Positions 19,040 to 32,990 are shown, numbered from the stretch's first letter. The stretch is DNA of 64,000 nucleotides from Heliocidaris tuberculata (GCA_025618425.1 CM046844.1:16856420-16920419); one strand, 5' to 3'. The notes: generated by a model from the letters alone, not told the origin. Numbers and translations are program-made.

Positions 19040-21170
19040 GAGGGAGGTCGTTCCGAATTTGGGGAATACGACCCCCCCCCCCCCCCCCCACCACCACCGC
19101 CACCGATGTTGTGCCGATATGCGGGCCCATGCATGAGCTTTAACCTCCGGAATAATACACTCTAACCGAAATTAAGTACCCATTAACCAAATTGGGACGA
19201 TGCCATCACTAGGCCAAACTCCTTTCCATGCCCTATAAAGATACATTCCTAACTTTATTCTTTTACCGCAATGATAATCTTGTCTGCCTATATATTTCAA
19301 CGTCAGGACAGGTGAATACGAGGCCGTAATTACGACTGGTCCGCGTGGAAAGATAAATGTATCTTAACGTATTGTCACGATCAGTGACGGAGTTTAGGAA
19401 GGCGCGACCGGCCAACAGGCCCATACCCCCGCCGCCATTCTCTCAATAACAGCAAAAAAATGTGCCTCCCCTAATTGTGTTCCTGTGTGCCCCGCTTTCC
19501 AATTTTAGACCCGAAAAGGCAACTGAAAATGTTTGGGTTGTCATAGATTTTTCGGAATGGCGCAACCCTCCCCACCTCCACCCCCCCCCCCCCCGGGGTT
19601 TAATGGATCCTGGATCAGCCGTGATCACGACTTTCGTTCTTCAGAAAATTGAAAATCCTTTACTCCTTCAAAGTAAAACATGTATACAAATTGCAACCAA
19701 ACAAAATATTTTGTACACGTTTAAAAAAAAATTGAAACTTTGTAATTAAATGGAGTTTTTTGCAAGGTAAAGGTTCCAATTGATAGATTAAATCATTTGG
19801 AAGAAAAATAGCACTGGCATAATCATAATAATACTTTTAGCATCATATTCAGATGAGTGTGTTTTTACCATTTCACACTGCTGAAGTAATATATAATATA
19901 CATGTATAATATCTCTTATACTTGGGTATACTTCATTTCCGAAAAAGGGGTAAATTCCACCCTCAATTTTCCTTGAGATCTGAGGATTTTCATTTATTTA
20001 TGCATCCTTTGGGGGATAAAAACGAATGATGTGAATCAAGAAAGGCCTGTATTTTTGTTAAAAAGCAGAATATTTCTGACTTGACAGGAATAGTCCAAAC
20101 TAGAATGAGATATAATAGGCGAATCATTGCCAATTGAAATGTGACACATAGTTCTAGTGGTATTAAGATATTTGAACGAATTACAAAAAGGACAATAGAT
20201 TCATTAAAATGACAACACATAAACAATAAGTTCCACGACATTAGCAAATCTCTAACCAATCTTTTTAGACATCTCATTGTTTCATGAATCGTCTATAAAA
20301 ATGACCAACGTCGCGTCGAATCGAAACATCTGTTCGGCATTAATGAAATAAAATCCATCCGTACACTGCGAAATCCAGTCTTTTTAACCGTTCCAAGTCA
20401 TTTGTAGACGGAGTTTTTGAGGGGCGACCACTTGATCGAATCATTCAGGGATTAATATCGTATCGTATTTCGACACCCTCACCCCAAATATGGATGTATT
20501 GTACTCGCTGCGGTTTGCGAATTTAGTTTGCCGGAACAAAAAGCAACATGAGTTTTGCAGAACATGATTGTCAGTGTATGCACAAATTGCCCGAGTGCAC
20601 GCGACTCATGTAGTCCTCCGTCAATAATTCATCACCCCCCCCCCCCCCAAAGCACACATCCCCTAAGCAAAGAGGTATCCATTGCGATATTTCAAAATGC
20701 ATGTTCTATAATAGTCTACAGCTGGTGAAATAATGTTTCCATCACGACTCAAATAAGAACTTTTATGATACGAAGACCCTATTTGTGACCAATTTATACT
20801 TGATGCCATAATGCAAAGTAGAGAATGCCTGCAAGATACATATTACGTTAAATTTTCACTAAAAAGAGATATACAAGTTATTGTTGTGCATGATAACATT
20901 AATTCAAGATTGCCATTTCCATCGAAATGGCCTTTAATATTTTGCATACTATAGTCATCCAAAGGTAATAATGGAAAATAACTGCGCAGAGGGTAATAGT
21001 CTTTCAATAACAAGTCGCTCGAATAGGGCTCGAATCGATGTTCAGTATAATATAATTAGTATTCATAGTTAATGAAACAGTAAAAAAAAAAAAATCAATG
21101 AATGAATGAGTCAATCAATGACTTGATAACTCAATCATTAAATCTTCAGTGAAATCATCATAGTATACTT
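19040..21170. other. Non-coding stretch, no gene seen
   Basis: C tracts near 19072-19090, 19580-19593 and 20634-20648. Mostly AT-rich sequence elsewhere. Open frames of up to 95 codons lack recognisable domains. Confidence 0.5.
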
Positions 21171-21230
21171 CCATCATTGTTCTTGCAATCGGAAATATTA
21201 TAATTGAGAAGATACTCGATCATTATCGTC

Positions 21231-21663
21231 ATGGCAGTCAGACCCAACTCCGGAAAACCGAGCACAGGTATATACTCCGAAAACGGCGTATGGAGCAAGA
21301 TGAATATAGAGCCCTCATCGTTCAGTGCGAGACAGTGTGCACAAAAGACATGGGGAAAATCATGCAATGTCGACCGGCTGTTGATAATATATTTTTCAAA
21401 AATAATGCTGCGGATATATTTATTTCAAACGTTTGTCATTTGAAAGATATTTCATTATGACGAATCATTCAAGGATTTTGAAGATAATTGACACGCAGCA
21501 TTATTTTTAATAATTTATATATCGTTGGCTGGTTGACTTGCAAGATTTTCCTCATGCCTTTTGTACACACTGCCTCGCACTGAACGATGAGGGCTCTATA
21601 TTCATACGCCGTTTTCGGAGTATATACCTGTGCTCGGTTTTCCGAAGTTGGGTCTGGCTGCAT
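21231..21663. repeat. Large inverted repeat, arms about 190 bases
   Basis: Arm 21231-21420 pairs with 21475-21663, for example ACCGAGCACAGGTATATACT, GAGCCCTCATCGTTCAGTGC and AAAATAATGCTGCG in both. The arms differ by substitutions and a 10-base insertion (GAGCAAGATG) at about 21291. Both arms hold related open frames reading EYRALIVQCE and VCTK. No known protein is recognised. Confidence 0.8.
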
Positions 21664-22058
21664 GGTCACTGAGTGAAAACTCCGTCTCTAACAGAAAAAT
21701 AGATGGTGTCTATAATTTTCTTTGAATAAAGGACTAAATAATTGAAATCAATCGAAATTCCAGTTCTTCACATATCTATGAATATATTATCAACTCAGTG
21801 CTTTTAAATGTTTGATATATCTTTTACAGTGTCACTTATACAAAACTTTTGATTTATCGAAATAGTAACTCGAATCAATTATCTATATAGAAATTCTCTA
21901 AAGATATGATACAAAATATCATTCGTTGAATATTATGCTATTTTTGTAAGCCTCTGATTGCCGTTTTTGTTTGCACTTTGATCATTGTAAAATCATCGCA
22001 ATTAGGCTTTGCCACAATGATGTCTGTTTTATTTTTTATCAATGTACCATTTATCTAT

Positions 22059-22170
22059 GCGACTATCTATCTAATTCTATCTATTTATCTATCTATATAT
22101 ATATCTATCTATCTGTCTGTCTATCTATCTATCTATCTACTTATCTATTAATCTCTATATCTATTTATTC

Positions 22171-22201
<31 letters not shown>

Positions 22202-22224
22202 AATCTATCTATCAATCTATCTAT
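22059..22224. repeat. (CTAT)n tetranucleotide repeat
   Basis: Long, imperfect CTAT/CTGT/CAAT array. Confidence 0.95.
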
Positions 22225-22285
22225 CATGATGCCCCTTGGATCGTTCTTGCAATGACTGCAAAATAATCGCAATCTATTAACCGAG

Positions 22286-22452
22286 CAATGGCGTAATGAT
22301 TCAACCACGGGAAGGGGGGGGGGGGCACCGGTCCTTCGAGGTGGATAAACTTCGAGAAAACTAGGCCACTGAGTTGCCTTCCCTCTTTGTTTCCGATTCT
22401 CCTTCCTATCCTTTTTTTTTGTTTTTTGTTGTTGTTGTATATTTTCGCTATT

Positions 22453-22494
<42 letters not shown>

Positions 22495-22529
22495 TGGGGT
22501 GGCAGGTGCACCAATACCTACACCACTGT
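22286..22529. mobile_element. Possible hAT-like element containing a 37-base G run
   Basis: Left AATGGCGTAATG and right TACACCACTG form weak inverted ends. Uninterrupted G run at 22457-22493, plus a shorter run at 22314-22325. Confidence 0.45.
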
Positions 22530-23325
22530 ATTCAATCCAAAACATTCCGGTAGATAATCAGGGCGATTCCATGTCAGTATTCTTGCAATAGACCGCTTCG
22601 GTAATGTATGCAAATTTTATACATACCTTTCACACAAAGGTTGTTCTTGACAACCTGAAAGCTTGCCGGAGGCTTGCCGGACTTAGCAACAAGTAATGTA
22701 TGCAAACTGGATTCCAAGCATTGAGGCTCATTTATAAAAAGCAGGTTAATGGAATAGTTTGTCACTAGGGGCTCAGAGAAGAAATGTGCATAAATTTGTA
22801 TACATTACAGAACCGGTCTGTTGCACACAGTCCAATAGTTCTAATACTGGTCATGCATCGATAATCAAACTCAAGCTTGCCGCCAGAGTCCAGAGCATAT
22901 TAATATCTGGGGCGGGTCTGGGCTTAAAGACCATGACCGCAACGCTCCAAGGCTCACTTTTAAAGCCGCCGTCGAAAAAAAGAAAATGCAGAAATTCTGA
23001 GAAATCATCAAAGAAATAGACAACGATGCACTGCTGTTGAAGGATAAATTGTTGCTGCTGGCTCTTATACCATGAGACATGGATGCATTTTTAAGAACAA
23101 AATTTTATGTTGCAGGAAAATCTAGGCCTATACCCTTCAGATTCAAAATGACATTGGCAATTCTAAAGGAAATAAATACAGCGAGTGAAATATTTTGTTA
23201 AAATATATATGCACGCTGTGTTTTCCCCCTCCAGTTTGCCTGCCAATAATATTGTAAAGCAGACGGACACAATAATTAATTTTGTCCGACAAAATAATGA
23301 AAAATGTCCTTTTTTCAAACTGCAT

Positions 23326-23691
23326 ATTAAAGTGATTTGGTAACTTTGTAGAGGCTTGATAAAATATGAACTGCCTGGCCTTACATGCTATCAGTGTATG
23401 TAATATGGTGTAAAAATGAAGCCCAGGGAAAAAAAGCACTTCAAAATCATCATGTGCTTCACAAAAGTAAACATATGCAAGTGACCGGAAATGCCAGACT
23501 CATTTTCCCCCATAGACTCAGTGTTAGACTAAAGCGTATGGCCATACGCTTTCGTAAATGGGAGTATATTTGAAAACCTTTCTATGCCTGACTATTTATT
23601 TATCATTCTGAACATCATTATACAAGACAGATATCAAAATTGAACAATTTATTAAATCAAGCCTCCACAAAGTTACCGAATCCCTTTAATG
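23326..23691. mobile_element. Inverted-repeat element with TTAAAG ends
   Basis: Ends TTAAAGTGATTTGGTAACTT-TGTAGAGGCTTGAT and the inverse ATCAAGCCTCCACAAAGTTA-CCGAATCCCTTTAA, about 31 of 34 matching. The interior has no coding capacity. Confidence 0.85.
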
Positions 23692-24923
23692 ACCTGGCTT
23701 AAAATATACATACTTATATTTTCAAAATTGAAGAATATAGGCCTAATCATGCACCATACCAACAACAGACGGGTTTTCAATTTTTCAATTCGTAGAAAAA
23801 ATATTCTCAAAAACCATAAAGTAGTACTGTAAATGCCTGATTATCTATTACTGTAAATTAACACTAATACTGCCCTGGTCGAGGATAGTACATTGCCACG
23901 GATTCGGCAGTGCGACAGACGTAATTGGCAAGTGAAATATGATCGGTCAGTTGATGACAAAATCCTATAGCTTAGCACTGTGTGTTCAGTAAACCTTAAA
24001 CTTGTACTTCGAATGGGATTCAACTTCAAGCAAATTATATATTCCGGATGTAATATACATTTACATCCATGCTTTCTCTCCTCTTTCGAGCACTGAAAAA
24101 GTTCGGAGGTGATTATGATAAGGATAATCATATTTTAGCTAATGTTGTTGTTGCTTTTAGTGGATTCTAAGGACACGTAGAGGCTTCAGTCAAATGAAAG
24201 AAGCGGTCCAGAAAAAAAGCTCATGAACATTTTCCTTGTTCAGAAAAGAAGAAAATTAATAATCTTGGAACAAATAAAATCTCGGTCGAATTATATAGTT
24301 GAATTCAGCACCGCTCAATATTGATAAACTGCTTGGAGAGTTTTCAAATTTGTGCCCCCCCCCCCCAAAAAAAAAAAAAACCCCAACAAAACAAAACAAA
24401 ACAAATACAAACAAACCAAAAAACAACAACAACAACAACAAAATAAAAACAAAAACAAAACACCCAGATTATTCGTACATGTAAATATAATTTTCCACAG
24501 TATAATTTTCATGAAGATGTAATTTGTAATGATATAAATACTTGTAATATTTTCAAAAATTATTTAAATCAAGGAAAATGTGAGATTAAGTAAATATCGC
24601 GATAGACATCTTGCAGATGGACAAGAAAATATGAATTGGCATCCAGCGGCTTTCAAAAATTAACCCCCAACACTTCAGCCGCCTGCAAACGTCGCCTACA
24701 ATCTGCGGTTGTTACGCGAGATCTTTAAAAAAAAGTTCACAACAGTGTGGCATTTTTGTTCCTGCTGTTTTTGGTGATTTTGGCAATTTGCTTTTTTGAT
24801 GGATATTTCCAAGTAAACCGTACCCCGAGGTTTTGAGTGGCTCGTGAAATTCAGAAGTATTGCAGGCATGGCCACTCCTCCTCTTTGGTTAAAAGAATAT
24901 ATATTAATACTTCGACATACACT
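23692..24923. other. Non-coding stretch, no gene seen
   Basis: Contains a C tract followed by A tract and CAA-rich runs at 24354-24460. Otherwise unremarkable. Confidence 0.5.
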
Positions 24924-25145
24924 CCGTGGCGTAGCTACGGAGGCACGTGCCCCTCGTGCCCCAAATTTAATAGCGAAATAGGAAAAAAAGATAGAATAGA
25001 GGGAAAGAAAGGGGGAGGTGGAAATGGAAACAGATAATACCACCCCTCCCATTCCATTTTCTCACTTGTTAGCTTTGTTCTGTTGCATTTCATCTGCCTA
25101 GCAAGCCCACCTCCCCCTAATAGTTAGACCCACGCTACGCCACTG
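24924..25145. mobile_element. hAT-like MITE with GTGGCGTAGC ends
   Basis: Left CCGTGGCGTAGCTACGG, right CCACGCTACGCCACTG. The interior shares words with 2986-3170. Confidence 0.75.
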
Positions 25146-25548
25146 TTATTTCGACACGCACTCTTTACAGCTCCCACACCCCCGCCCAACCTTCAGTTAC
25201 AACATAATTATGTCAATCACACATTTATTTTTATAGGAATGCTGTCTTTACCGTGTCAATCTTCCAAATTGAAATGGCCTATATTTTGCAACGAACATGG
25301 TTTTAAGCTTGCCACGAGCCCCTAAATATTTGCTTCGAAAATAAGATGATAAAGGCCCGGTGTTCCAAGTGCATGATGCACCAAGGAGCAATAATATGAA
25401 AGTACAATGGAAGCCCGTTCATCTTTTGGATGGTTTCAAAAATAATGTTTTGAAAATCCATAGGCCTACATTTTCAGAGGCGTATCCAAGAAGTATTGCA
25501 AGGTGTCACAAGTTCGAAAAATATCTGACGAGCAAAAATAAATAATAA

Positions 25549-25643
<95 letters not shown>
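25549..25643. repeat. (TA)n dinucleotide repeat
   Basis: About 45 TA units with one early C interruption. Confidence 0.97.
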
Positions 25644-25646
<3 letters not shown>

Positions 25647-26178
25647 GAACAAATTAAATAAATAAAAAGAACACTGTTATCTTGCCATTCATCATTGACA
25701 TCAAAAGAAATACGACGGCTTGTTTTTGTTCGTTTGTTTATTCTTTTGGGAATTCATTTCTTTAAATTAAAACAAAAACAAAAACAAATTGCACAGCAAT
25801 TAACTGTCGAACTATTTTTTAGTTTCCATGACTCTCTTTCACCAAGGCTAAAATGTGTGGTTGAATTCATCACCAAAAAGTGATTGAGACGCCCATATAC
25901 AAGAACACCTACCCGAGAACAACCTTTGTTTTCGTTTTAAAAGGTTGGATCTGAAAATCGATGGTTGTGAAAATTGATGATTTTTTTTTTTCTTCTTCTT
26001 TTTTTTTTCTAGGTGAAATCCTCTATACCAGCACCGGCCTCTGTGGTATCCACATTGAGCCCTCGGAACAATAAATGAGACTATATCTGTTGAGAGCCAG
26101 AAGGCCTTTTAAACCCGTGCGAAATATAGGTTAACGCCCTTTTGGCTCTGAGCAGACGATATTATATCGATACCTGCA

Positions 26179-26326
26179 GGGTCCCGTTTCATAAAACCTG
26201 TTATCAAGGACAAGTTATGATATTTGTTATAAGCTACTGAAATTCGTGCATCTGATTGGCTGAGAGCAAATTTGTCATAGAAATGTGGCAATTGTTACTG
26301 ATGACAAGTTTTATGAAACGGGACCC
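26179..26326. mobile_element. Palindromic MITE, family C copy 2
   Basis: Near-perfect ends GGGTCCCGTTTCATAAAACC and AAGTTTTATGAAACGGGACC-C. Core TCTGATTGGCTGAGAGC at 26251-26267. Confidence 0.9.
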
Positions 26327-26759
26327 TGATGCATGCTCGTTATCATAGTGATCTACATAAACAATTCAGATGTCGCTTGAATTGCCATCTTTGTCATGAA
26401 GTTGATGTTTTAATTAGACTGATGTTTTGGTAACACGTGAGTCGAATAATCGATAGATTAATCCATGATGAAAATAGAATAGGCGGTATAATTATTGATT
26501 CATGATCGTAATTATAATGAACGAGGACGCAGCACTCTTGGATATGGCAACAACATCGCTTTTATTTTTTTATTTCGTCGCTTTTATTGCGAAACACGAG
26601 TACCTAATGACGAATAACTCCCTGGTTTGACCTATATACCGGTAAGTCAACTTCTCGAATAAAAACATTTACTTCTTATGCATGGATATGGGAATTAAAT
26701 AGGGGTTTATAATCTTTTGCATGCTCTGATATCATGAATATCATGCCATCCACCTGTAG

Positions 26760-26761
<2 letters not shown>

Positions 26762-26814
<53 letters not shown>
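26762..26814. repeat. C tract plus (CT)n
   Basis: C10 followed by about 21 CT units, the same arrangement as at 11036-11104. Confidence 0.95.
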
Positions 26815-26821
<7 letters not shown>

Positions 26822-27370
26822 ATCACCCCTCCATATTTCTTTCAATCTCTTTCATTTGTCAAACGCTCACTTTCATTTTTCTTAACTATTTTCATTTCGT
26901 CCTTCACACTTTTCTCAAAACCGTCTGAAGATTTTTGAACAATGCTTTATTCCATATTTTGTCAGTTAAAACCAATCACATGTAGGCTACCATCGCCCCC
27001 TATATTGTAACCACTCCGTCCAGAATCAATATCTTACCTATTGATCATAATGTGAAGGTCAAAGGTCATGTAGATAAACCCATTTCATGCACAAAAATAT
27101 CATCTCATTTGGGGTCTTATTTCCAGAAAATCCATTTAAGTCCATTAATCTTTCATGCTGACGATTAAGGAAGAACTTTAGAAATCGTTAGTCGTGGAAA
27201 ACAGGGAACAGTTTATCATACTGTCAAATTAAGGTATTGACGATGGACAAGCGCTCCTCTTAGAAGTTGAAAAAATGTTCCCCCACGAGTATGCCAGTTG
27301 TTGATCACAGCATGACAAACATTCTCCTGGCCCGGAACATTTTAAATGCCCAACCTCCAAGAGCTGCCCC

Positions 27371-27433
27371 TCCCCTCCCCCCCCCCCCCCTCCCCCCCCC
27401 CCCCCCCCCCCCCCCGCCCCCGCCCCCGCCCCC
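27371..27433. repeat. Interrupted poly-C tract
   Basis: About 60 bases almost all C with isolated T and G. Long G runs on the minus strand. Confidence 0.97.
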
Positions 27434-27456
27434 TTCACCACTTCCGGCACCCTTCT

Positions 27457-27835
27457 TTAAAGAGGAAGTTGAGTTCTGAGGAAAGGTGAAAAATAATTTG
27501 TGACCTTTCTAATTCCTTTTATGTCAGTTTGGAAGATCATCATTCAAGAAATGTCCCCTGAAAAGGATTGCCCATGAAATGTCCTCATATTCAAAATATT
27601 ACGAGAAATAGTGTTCGGGTCTAACATTCATGCCACATGACTTTGCATGCAGTCCCATATTTCTCTGTGCAGTGTATTCGCTTTTTTCGCAGCGAGATTT
27701 GGTAAATACTTTATTGATTCCAAGACAGTATACATCAGTCCTTGTGTAGACATGATCAGCCTTTCCCCATTGCTATATTAGACAGTTTCTTTCATAATGT
27801 AATCTCTTGACCAGAACTCAACTTTTATCTTTAAC
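27457..27835. mobile_element. TTAA-ended element, family D copy 1
   Basis: Left TTTAAAGAGGAAGTTGAGTT-CT, right AGAACTCAACTTTTATCTTT-AA. Shares internal words TGTCCCCTGAAAAGGATTGC, TAGACAGTTTCTTTCA with 53217-53607. Confidence 0.85.
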
Positions 27836-28205
27836 AAGCGGATGAAAAAAAAAAAGAAGAAGAAAGACACTCCTATAAGAACCATCATGACCATGGTGGG
27901 TAATGAAAGTTCAGCGATTGACGCACAGCCATTAGCCAAATACCAACTGTGACAAAGTCTAAATATCAAGTTCACTGCTTCTATTTCATTCCGCGAGGAT
28001 TATGAAATTTCGAAATAACGAGCATAACCCGTTTTGAAATTTCCAAAAAGTCGATTGGTACTTTTTTGCTTATCTATATACTAAGACTTTCGAGCTCTGT
28101 ATCTCCTAGGTTTAGAACCAAAGAAATAAAACATAATCCTCAATCAATTGCGTCTCAATTGTCTCACAGAATTTACAGAAGGGTTTACAATTAATCTCTC
28201 TTATC

Positions 28206-28434
28206 AGGGGCGTCGATCTTGGGGGGGGGGGGCAAACATATTGTCTTGCCCACCAATAAATTCGGAGGTGTAAAATAAAATAACGAAAAATGATGACAAA
28301 CTCAAATTTTCGAATTATCCCTGCTTCGTGTAACCCATGAGAAGCTGGTAATTAAGAGGCGTTAAAAAAAATAATGAAGGGTACTATACACCTTCATCCC
28401 CCCCCCCCTCCGAAAGACGGATCGACGCCTCTGC
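28206..28434. mobile_element. hAT-like MITE with GGGGCGTCGAT ends
   Basis: Left CAGGGGCGTCGATCTTGGG, right AGACGGATCGACGCCTCTG. A G run lies inside the left end and a C run inside the right. Confidence 0.7.
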
Positions 28435-28554
28435 CTCTTATAATTGATTGAAATTTGTTTGATTTCTTCGCTGATTCGTTTCAGTTTATCTGGTGAATTA
28501 AAATATTCTTAAATTTGTTCCCTGAAATCTCCGGGGTTGAAGACTCTTCTAGAG

Positions 28555-28695
28555 GGCCCTGCAATTATTATTACCTCAGTAATGCCAGGTACCCATTTAC
28601 ACCTGGGTAAGAGGGACAGTAAGCACGCGAGCAAGGATTGAACCCAGGACCTCTCGTATGAGAGTCAAGAGCCTTCACCAACGCTCCCACAAACA
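28555..28695 (-). mobile_element. tRNA-like SINE, minus strand
   Basis: Shares CCAGGTACCCATTTACACCT-GGGTA with 48945-49207. On the minus strand GGGTTCAATCC is a B-box-like word. Confidence 0.65.
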
Positions 28696-28699
28696 ACAC

Positions 28700-29740
28700 A
28701 TTCATCATCGACACCTTGTCCTCTTTTTTTCAGTTTATCTATTATGTCTAGCAAATTTGAAGTTTGTTCCGTGAGAGTGACGAGTGAAGAAAACTCTCAA
28801 CATAATTTTCAGAATGCGGAATACCATGGCAGGGCCAATGCGTAATGATCACCCTAAATTGTGCTCCATCATGTTGAGTTTAGAGCTGCAAGTAGGTGAT
28901 CACAGAGTAGAATTATCACAAGGGAAAAAAAATCATGTTTAAATGAAAATAAATAGGCAAAGCGTGAATAATTAGCTCTGACAGGCTCGCCGACGTATGC
29001 TTACACGACCTATGCCCTTTGACCCCTTATGAGGTCAAGTAGTCGCCCCGGGTCACGGGGAGTGATTGTGGCTAATTTCTCTCCCCTATTAATATAATTC
29101 CCATCACTTTGAACTTCGAACAAGGGGCAGGTGTTACCCATAATCTTGCTGTGTTTTGTTTACGCTAGCCATTGGCGGACCCGCTGGTGTTGTTGACTTG
29201 TATTAATTTGGTGTTTTATTCTCTTGTTTGTTATGACCCTTTGGGGCTGCAAGATATGGGTATGTATTTGACAAATCTGGAGACATTTTGAAAATCATGT
29301 CCCGAATTTTGTGGAACTGCTGGGAATCACTGGTGAAGTCACCGTTTCGCTTCCGCTCCTGCTTCAGGGTTAATATTAGTATAAAAAAAAAACTTGATGT
29401 AGTTTTAATTTCATATTTCATATCCACAGAATCGTTATATTATATCTTCTCACAGGATGGGAGTGATGTTGTAATGGTCATTTTAAAGTTCTGCTTAGTT
29501 GTTCCTGGTGGTGATAAGAATCTGCTTTCGTGTAGTTCCGGTAGGTTGCTCGCCCTAAATACGCCCTATACCCGTGGACGTTAGTGATGAAAAACGTTTG
29601 CTTTCATCATCCCATACCACTGCCATCGACGTCATCATTACAACATACTCAATAATTATCATCTTCAGAATTTTAAGGATCATCTCCAAGCATAACTATA
29701 ATGAAAGTCCATCTAAAGTTATTCCTTCTAAAATTCATTC
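28700..29740. other. Non-coding stretch, no gene seen
   Basis: Unremarkable sequence. A 98-codon open frame at 29288-29584 has no recognisable domain. Confidence 0.5.
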
Positions 29741-29746
29741 ATTCAT

Positions 29747-29988
29747 TGGGTGATTTCAAGTTCGGTGTTGGTGTTGGTGTTGGTGTTGAGAGCGTGAATT
29801 GGGCTGCTGATTCTAGCCCCTACACCGAATTTGGGTTTATGAAAATAATACCAATCACATTATTTATAGCTCAACACCAAGTGAAGTCAATCCCAGCACC
29901 AGCTTGATTTCAGGTTTGGTGTTGTGGCTGGTGCTAGTTTTGCCCCAACACCAACACCAGCTTTCAACACCGAACTTGAAATCACCCA
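29747..29988. mobile_element. Palindromic MITE with GGTGTT-rich arms
   Basis: Ends TGGGTGATTTCAAGTTCGGT and ACCGAACTTGAAATCACCCA are exact inverses over 20 bases. Inside each arm are tandem GGTGTT or AACACC hexamers. Confidence 0.9.
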
Positions 29989-32700
29989 TTGTCTGCAAAA
30001 CATACTTCATCCGGTGCTTGTCTTTTCTTTGGTGATCCTATAATAATTTGGTCTGAATTTGTTTGCGTTGGCATTGCCGCCCCTACAACCCCCCCCCCCC
30101 CCCAACTTGGGGCAAAGTGTCTATATTATACCTTTAATTCTATCAAGAATCGTCGTGTCAATCAATTTCTTTTCGATAAGATACCATGGGTCTTTGCATC
30201 TACAAGCAGTCGAGCAATCTCTAAGGATACACATGCAGTTTTGCCACGAGCATTTCTATCCACAAACATCACGCGTGTTAACGTTACCTCGACTTCGACA
30301 CCACGTATAAATAATTTTCCGTTGAAGCGCTAACAAACCTGAGGGTGGAATGACGCTTGATTGTGATCACTTCAGAAATTTAGAAACAAATTCAAACTGA
30401 CCATTTTGTTTACACCCCTAAAGGGATTATACAATCTCCACATTACAATGTTGCACGGGACAACATGCGAGTGTGTGTGTGGTCAAGTCGAGTCTGTAAA
30501 CTTGTTTTCTCATCTTACATTGCGCTCTTGACTTGTCTGTCTCCTAATTTCAATTCATAGCATTTTTCACATAACCTACCCCTCTTTCTCTTATCAATAT
30601 CTCTCGCTAATTTTTTTTTTTCGTTTTTCTTTAATTATTTTTAAGTTTTTACATATTACAATAGTATAATATTGCTGTTGTTTTTTCATTCAATACCATA
30701 ATAGACAAGCCATAATATCACATAATAATACTGTTTATTTTATTCAATATCATATTTAAAAAAGACATATGCTGTGTTCATAATGGACAAGTCCCCCCCC
30801 CCCCCCTCCATCGCCCCAACCATTATGAGCGTTATGAGCGTTAGGGTTGAATTGTAGGTTGTTGCTTTTTTTGTTGTTGTGGCTTATGTTCTTGTGGGGT
30901 TTTTTTTTTCTTTCTTTTTTTTTAGAGAGAGAGAGAATACGACTTTCATCAGGGAAGCATGTTCTTTCGTAATACCTTCGGTTCACATTCTCTCATTTTA
31001 GTGGGAGAGTAAACAATATTTATAACATTCAAACACTGAAATAAAAGAAAGTGGAAATTGTTCTCATCACAAGGGAAAAACAATAATCTTTGGGGTTCCA
31101 TAATTCTCTCAAGCGATCGGCCTTGAAAACAAAATTTATAGACATCTGGATACTTGATCGTCTTAATGTATTTTGTATTTTATATTTCCTTTTTATACAA
31201 AATTGACTTTGAATTTGGCAAAGTCTTATTCACCTTCATTCCTACTGTTTATGTAAGTCATTTCATTTTGGTTATCTGTATACGATATGCTTTAAAACTC
31301 TGCTTCTATTTTACAATACAAATTTCACACACAATAATTTTTTAAGGGAATCAATCAGTGAAACAACGCTCAACAACTTAAATGGCAATTTCCAGTAGGC
31401 CTGAATATTATTTTCTAAATGAATTGAAATCATGAATAATTATTAATACTTTACTGTCGTGTCTTTTTCTTAAATTTATTGTTAGTACCTTTTCAATCCA
31501 GAATAGTAGTCCTCAAAGAAGGGCAGTTGCAAAAAAACAAAAAAAAAATCTTATAAAATCTAGGCCTGTATTTTATCGAAATTACATATTTCCTTTTCTG
31601 TAGAGACTTTCTTTTTAAAACCATATGATGGCTTATGACACTTCTATTTTATCTAAAAGGATTAGTTAGTATATGCCTATAGATTTTAGAGGATTAATGA
31701 CATTAATGCCATACAATTGTCTGGTTTGCCGACAAACGAAAACAATCAGATTATATCTTTATCATGTCTATTTCTAAGCCAACTTTTTCTTTGTTGTGTG
31801 TGAAAATTTAAGAAACGTCGACGAAACAGCTACAAAAGTGCTGCTTATGAACATATAAACCAAGAAGATGATAAACGCAATAATACAATCATTCGTTTGT
31901 AAATAAAATCAAGTGCCCGTGAAAATTTATGATAATGGGCAAGCCATAAATTAAATCTATCTAAATAATCTGTTTGGACGACTCCTTTAAAAGACATCGT
32001 TTACAGAGCCATGAAAATGTCTTCTGTATTTTGTTACACTTAAGCGTAAAACCCATGATGATAACAAATATACATTGGAGCAATATTTATTTGTTTGACC
32101 TTTGCGCAGTTTCTGCGAGGACCAGCGTGGGCGGGATGGATGCTGTCCATAACGAGAAGAAACGATTCACGAAGATATCTTCCAGTGATGCAGAACGAAG
32201 TGTCGGAGAAGAGAGAGAGAGAGGGGGGGGGGTGCTGGTATGAGAGGATTGGAGGAGAACGATTTGGAAGACGACTCGGAAAGGAGAGTATACTGAAACG
32301 AATTATTAAAAAAAAAAAAAACCCAAAAAACCCCAAAAAACGCAAGGTGAAACAATGGAAAGAGTATGATCCAGACGAAGGAAATTCAGGTTCTATAGTA
32401 CTATAGAGAATGAGAGAATTGTGGGTACAGGTGGGAGGAAACCAAGTTGGAGGAGTCCATCCAGGACCATTAGAAAGAAAGATGTAGGAACGAAAAGCGA
32501 CTTTGTAAAATCGGAAGGAGCCGAAAGAAGAGCCCCCAAAATAAAAATAAAAAATAAAAAATAGGAGTTGGAAATTTAGGAAGATGCGTGGAGAAACGGA
32601 AGAAAGACGAAGAACAAGGACGAGAATTTAGAATGAAATATGATTTAACATGTGTGAATACGTTAGGGAAAATACTGGCAAATATAAAAATAATTATAAT
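29989..32700. other. Non-coding stretch, no gene seen
   Basis: C tracts near 30090-30103 and 30794-30806, T/A runs, purine-rich 32200-32640 including a G run at 32222-32231. No conserved exon recognised. Confidence 0.5.
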
Positions 32701-32722
32701 TGAGATAGACAGAGACGGGGGG

Positions 32723-32723
<1 letters not shown>

Positions 32724-32767
<44 letters not shown>
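32724..32767. repeat. (GA)n microsatellite
   Basis: About 21 GA units following GACGGGGGGCGG. Confidence 0.95.
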
Positions 32768-32770
<3 letters not shown>

Positions 32771-32990
32771 GAATGTGTGGCAGTGATAGATAAAGGGAAG
32801 GATGAGAGCATTTTTGATTTAAAATATTAGTTCAACTACATAATGTTTATTACCGTCTGATCATCACTGGGGAAATAAATCACTTTCCATAAACACTAAA
32901 TCATATTCTGTGGTTACATGAACATATAAGGATAGTGAAAATGACAAGGCAATCCACCAATTCCAGTTATTGATTACCCATGTCACTTAT

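Noticed and set aside
22189..22545. Pro-rich open frames around 22.2-22.5 kb
   Set aside because: They arise from the 37-base G run.
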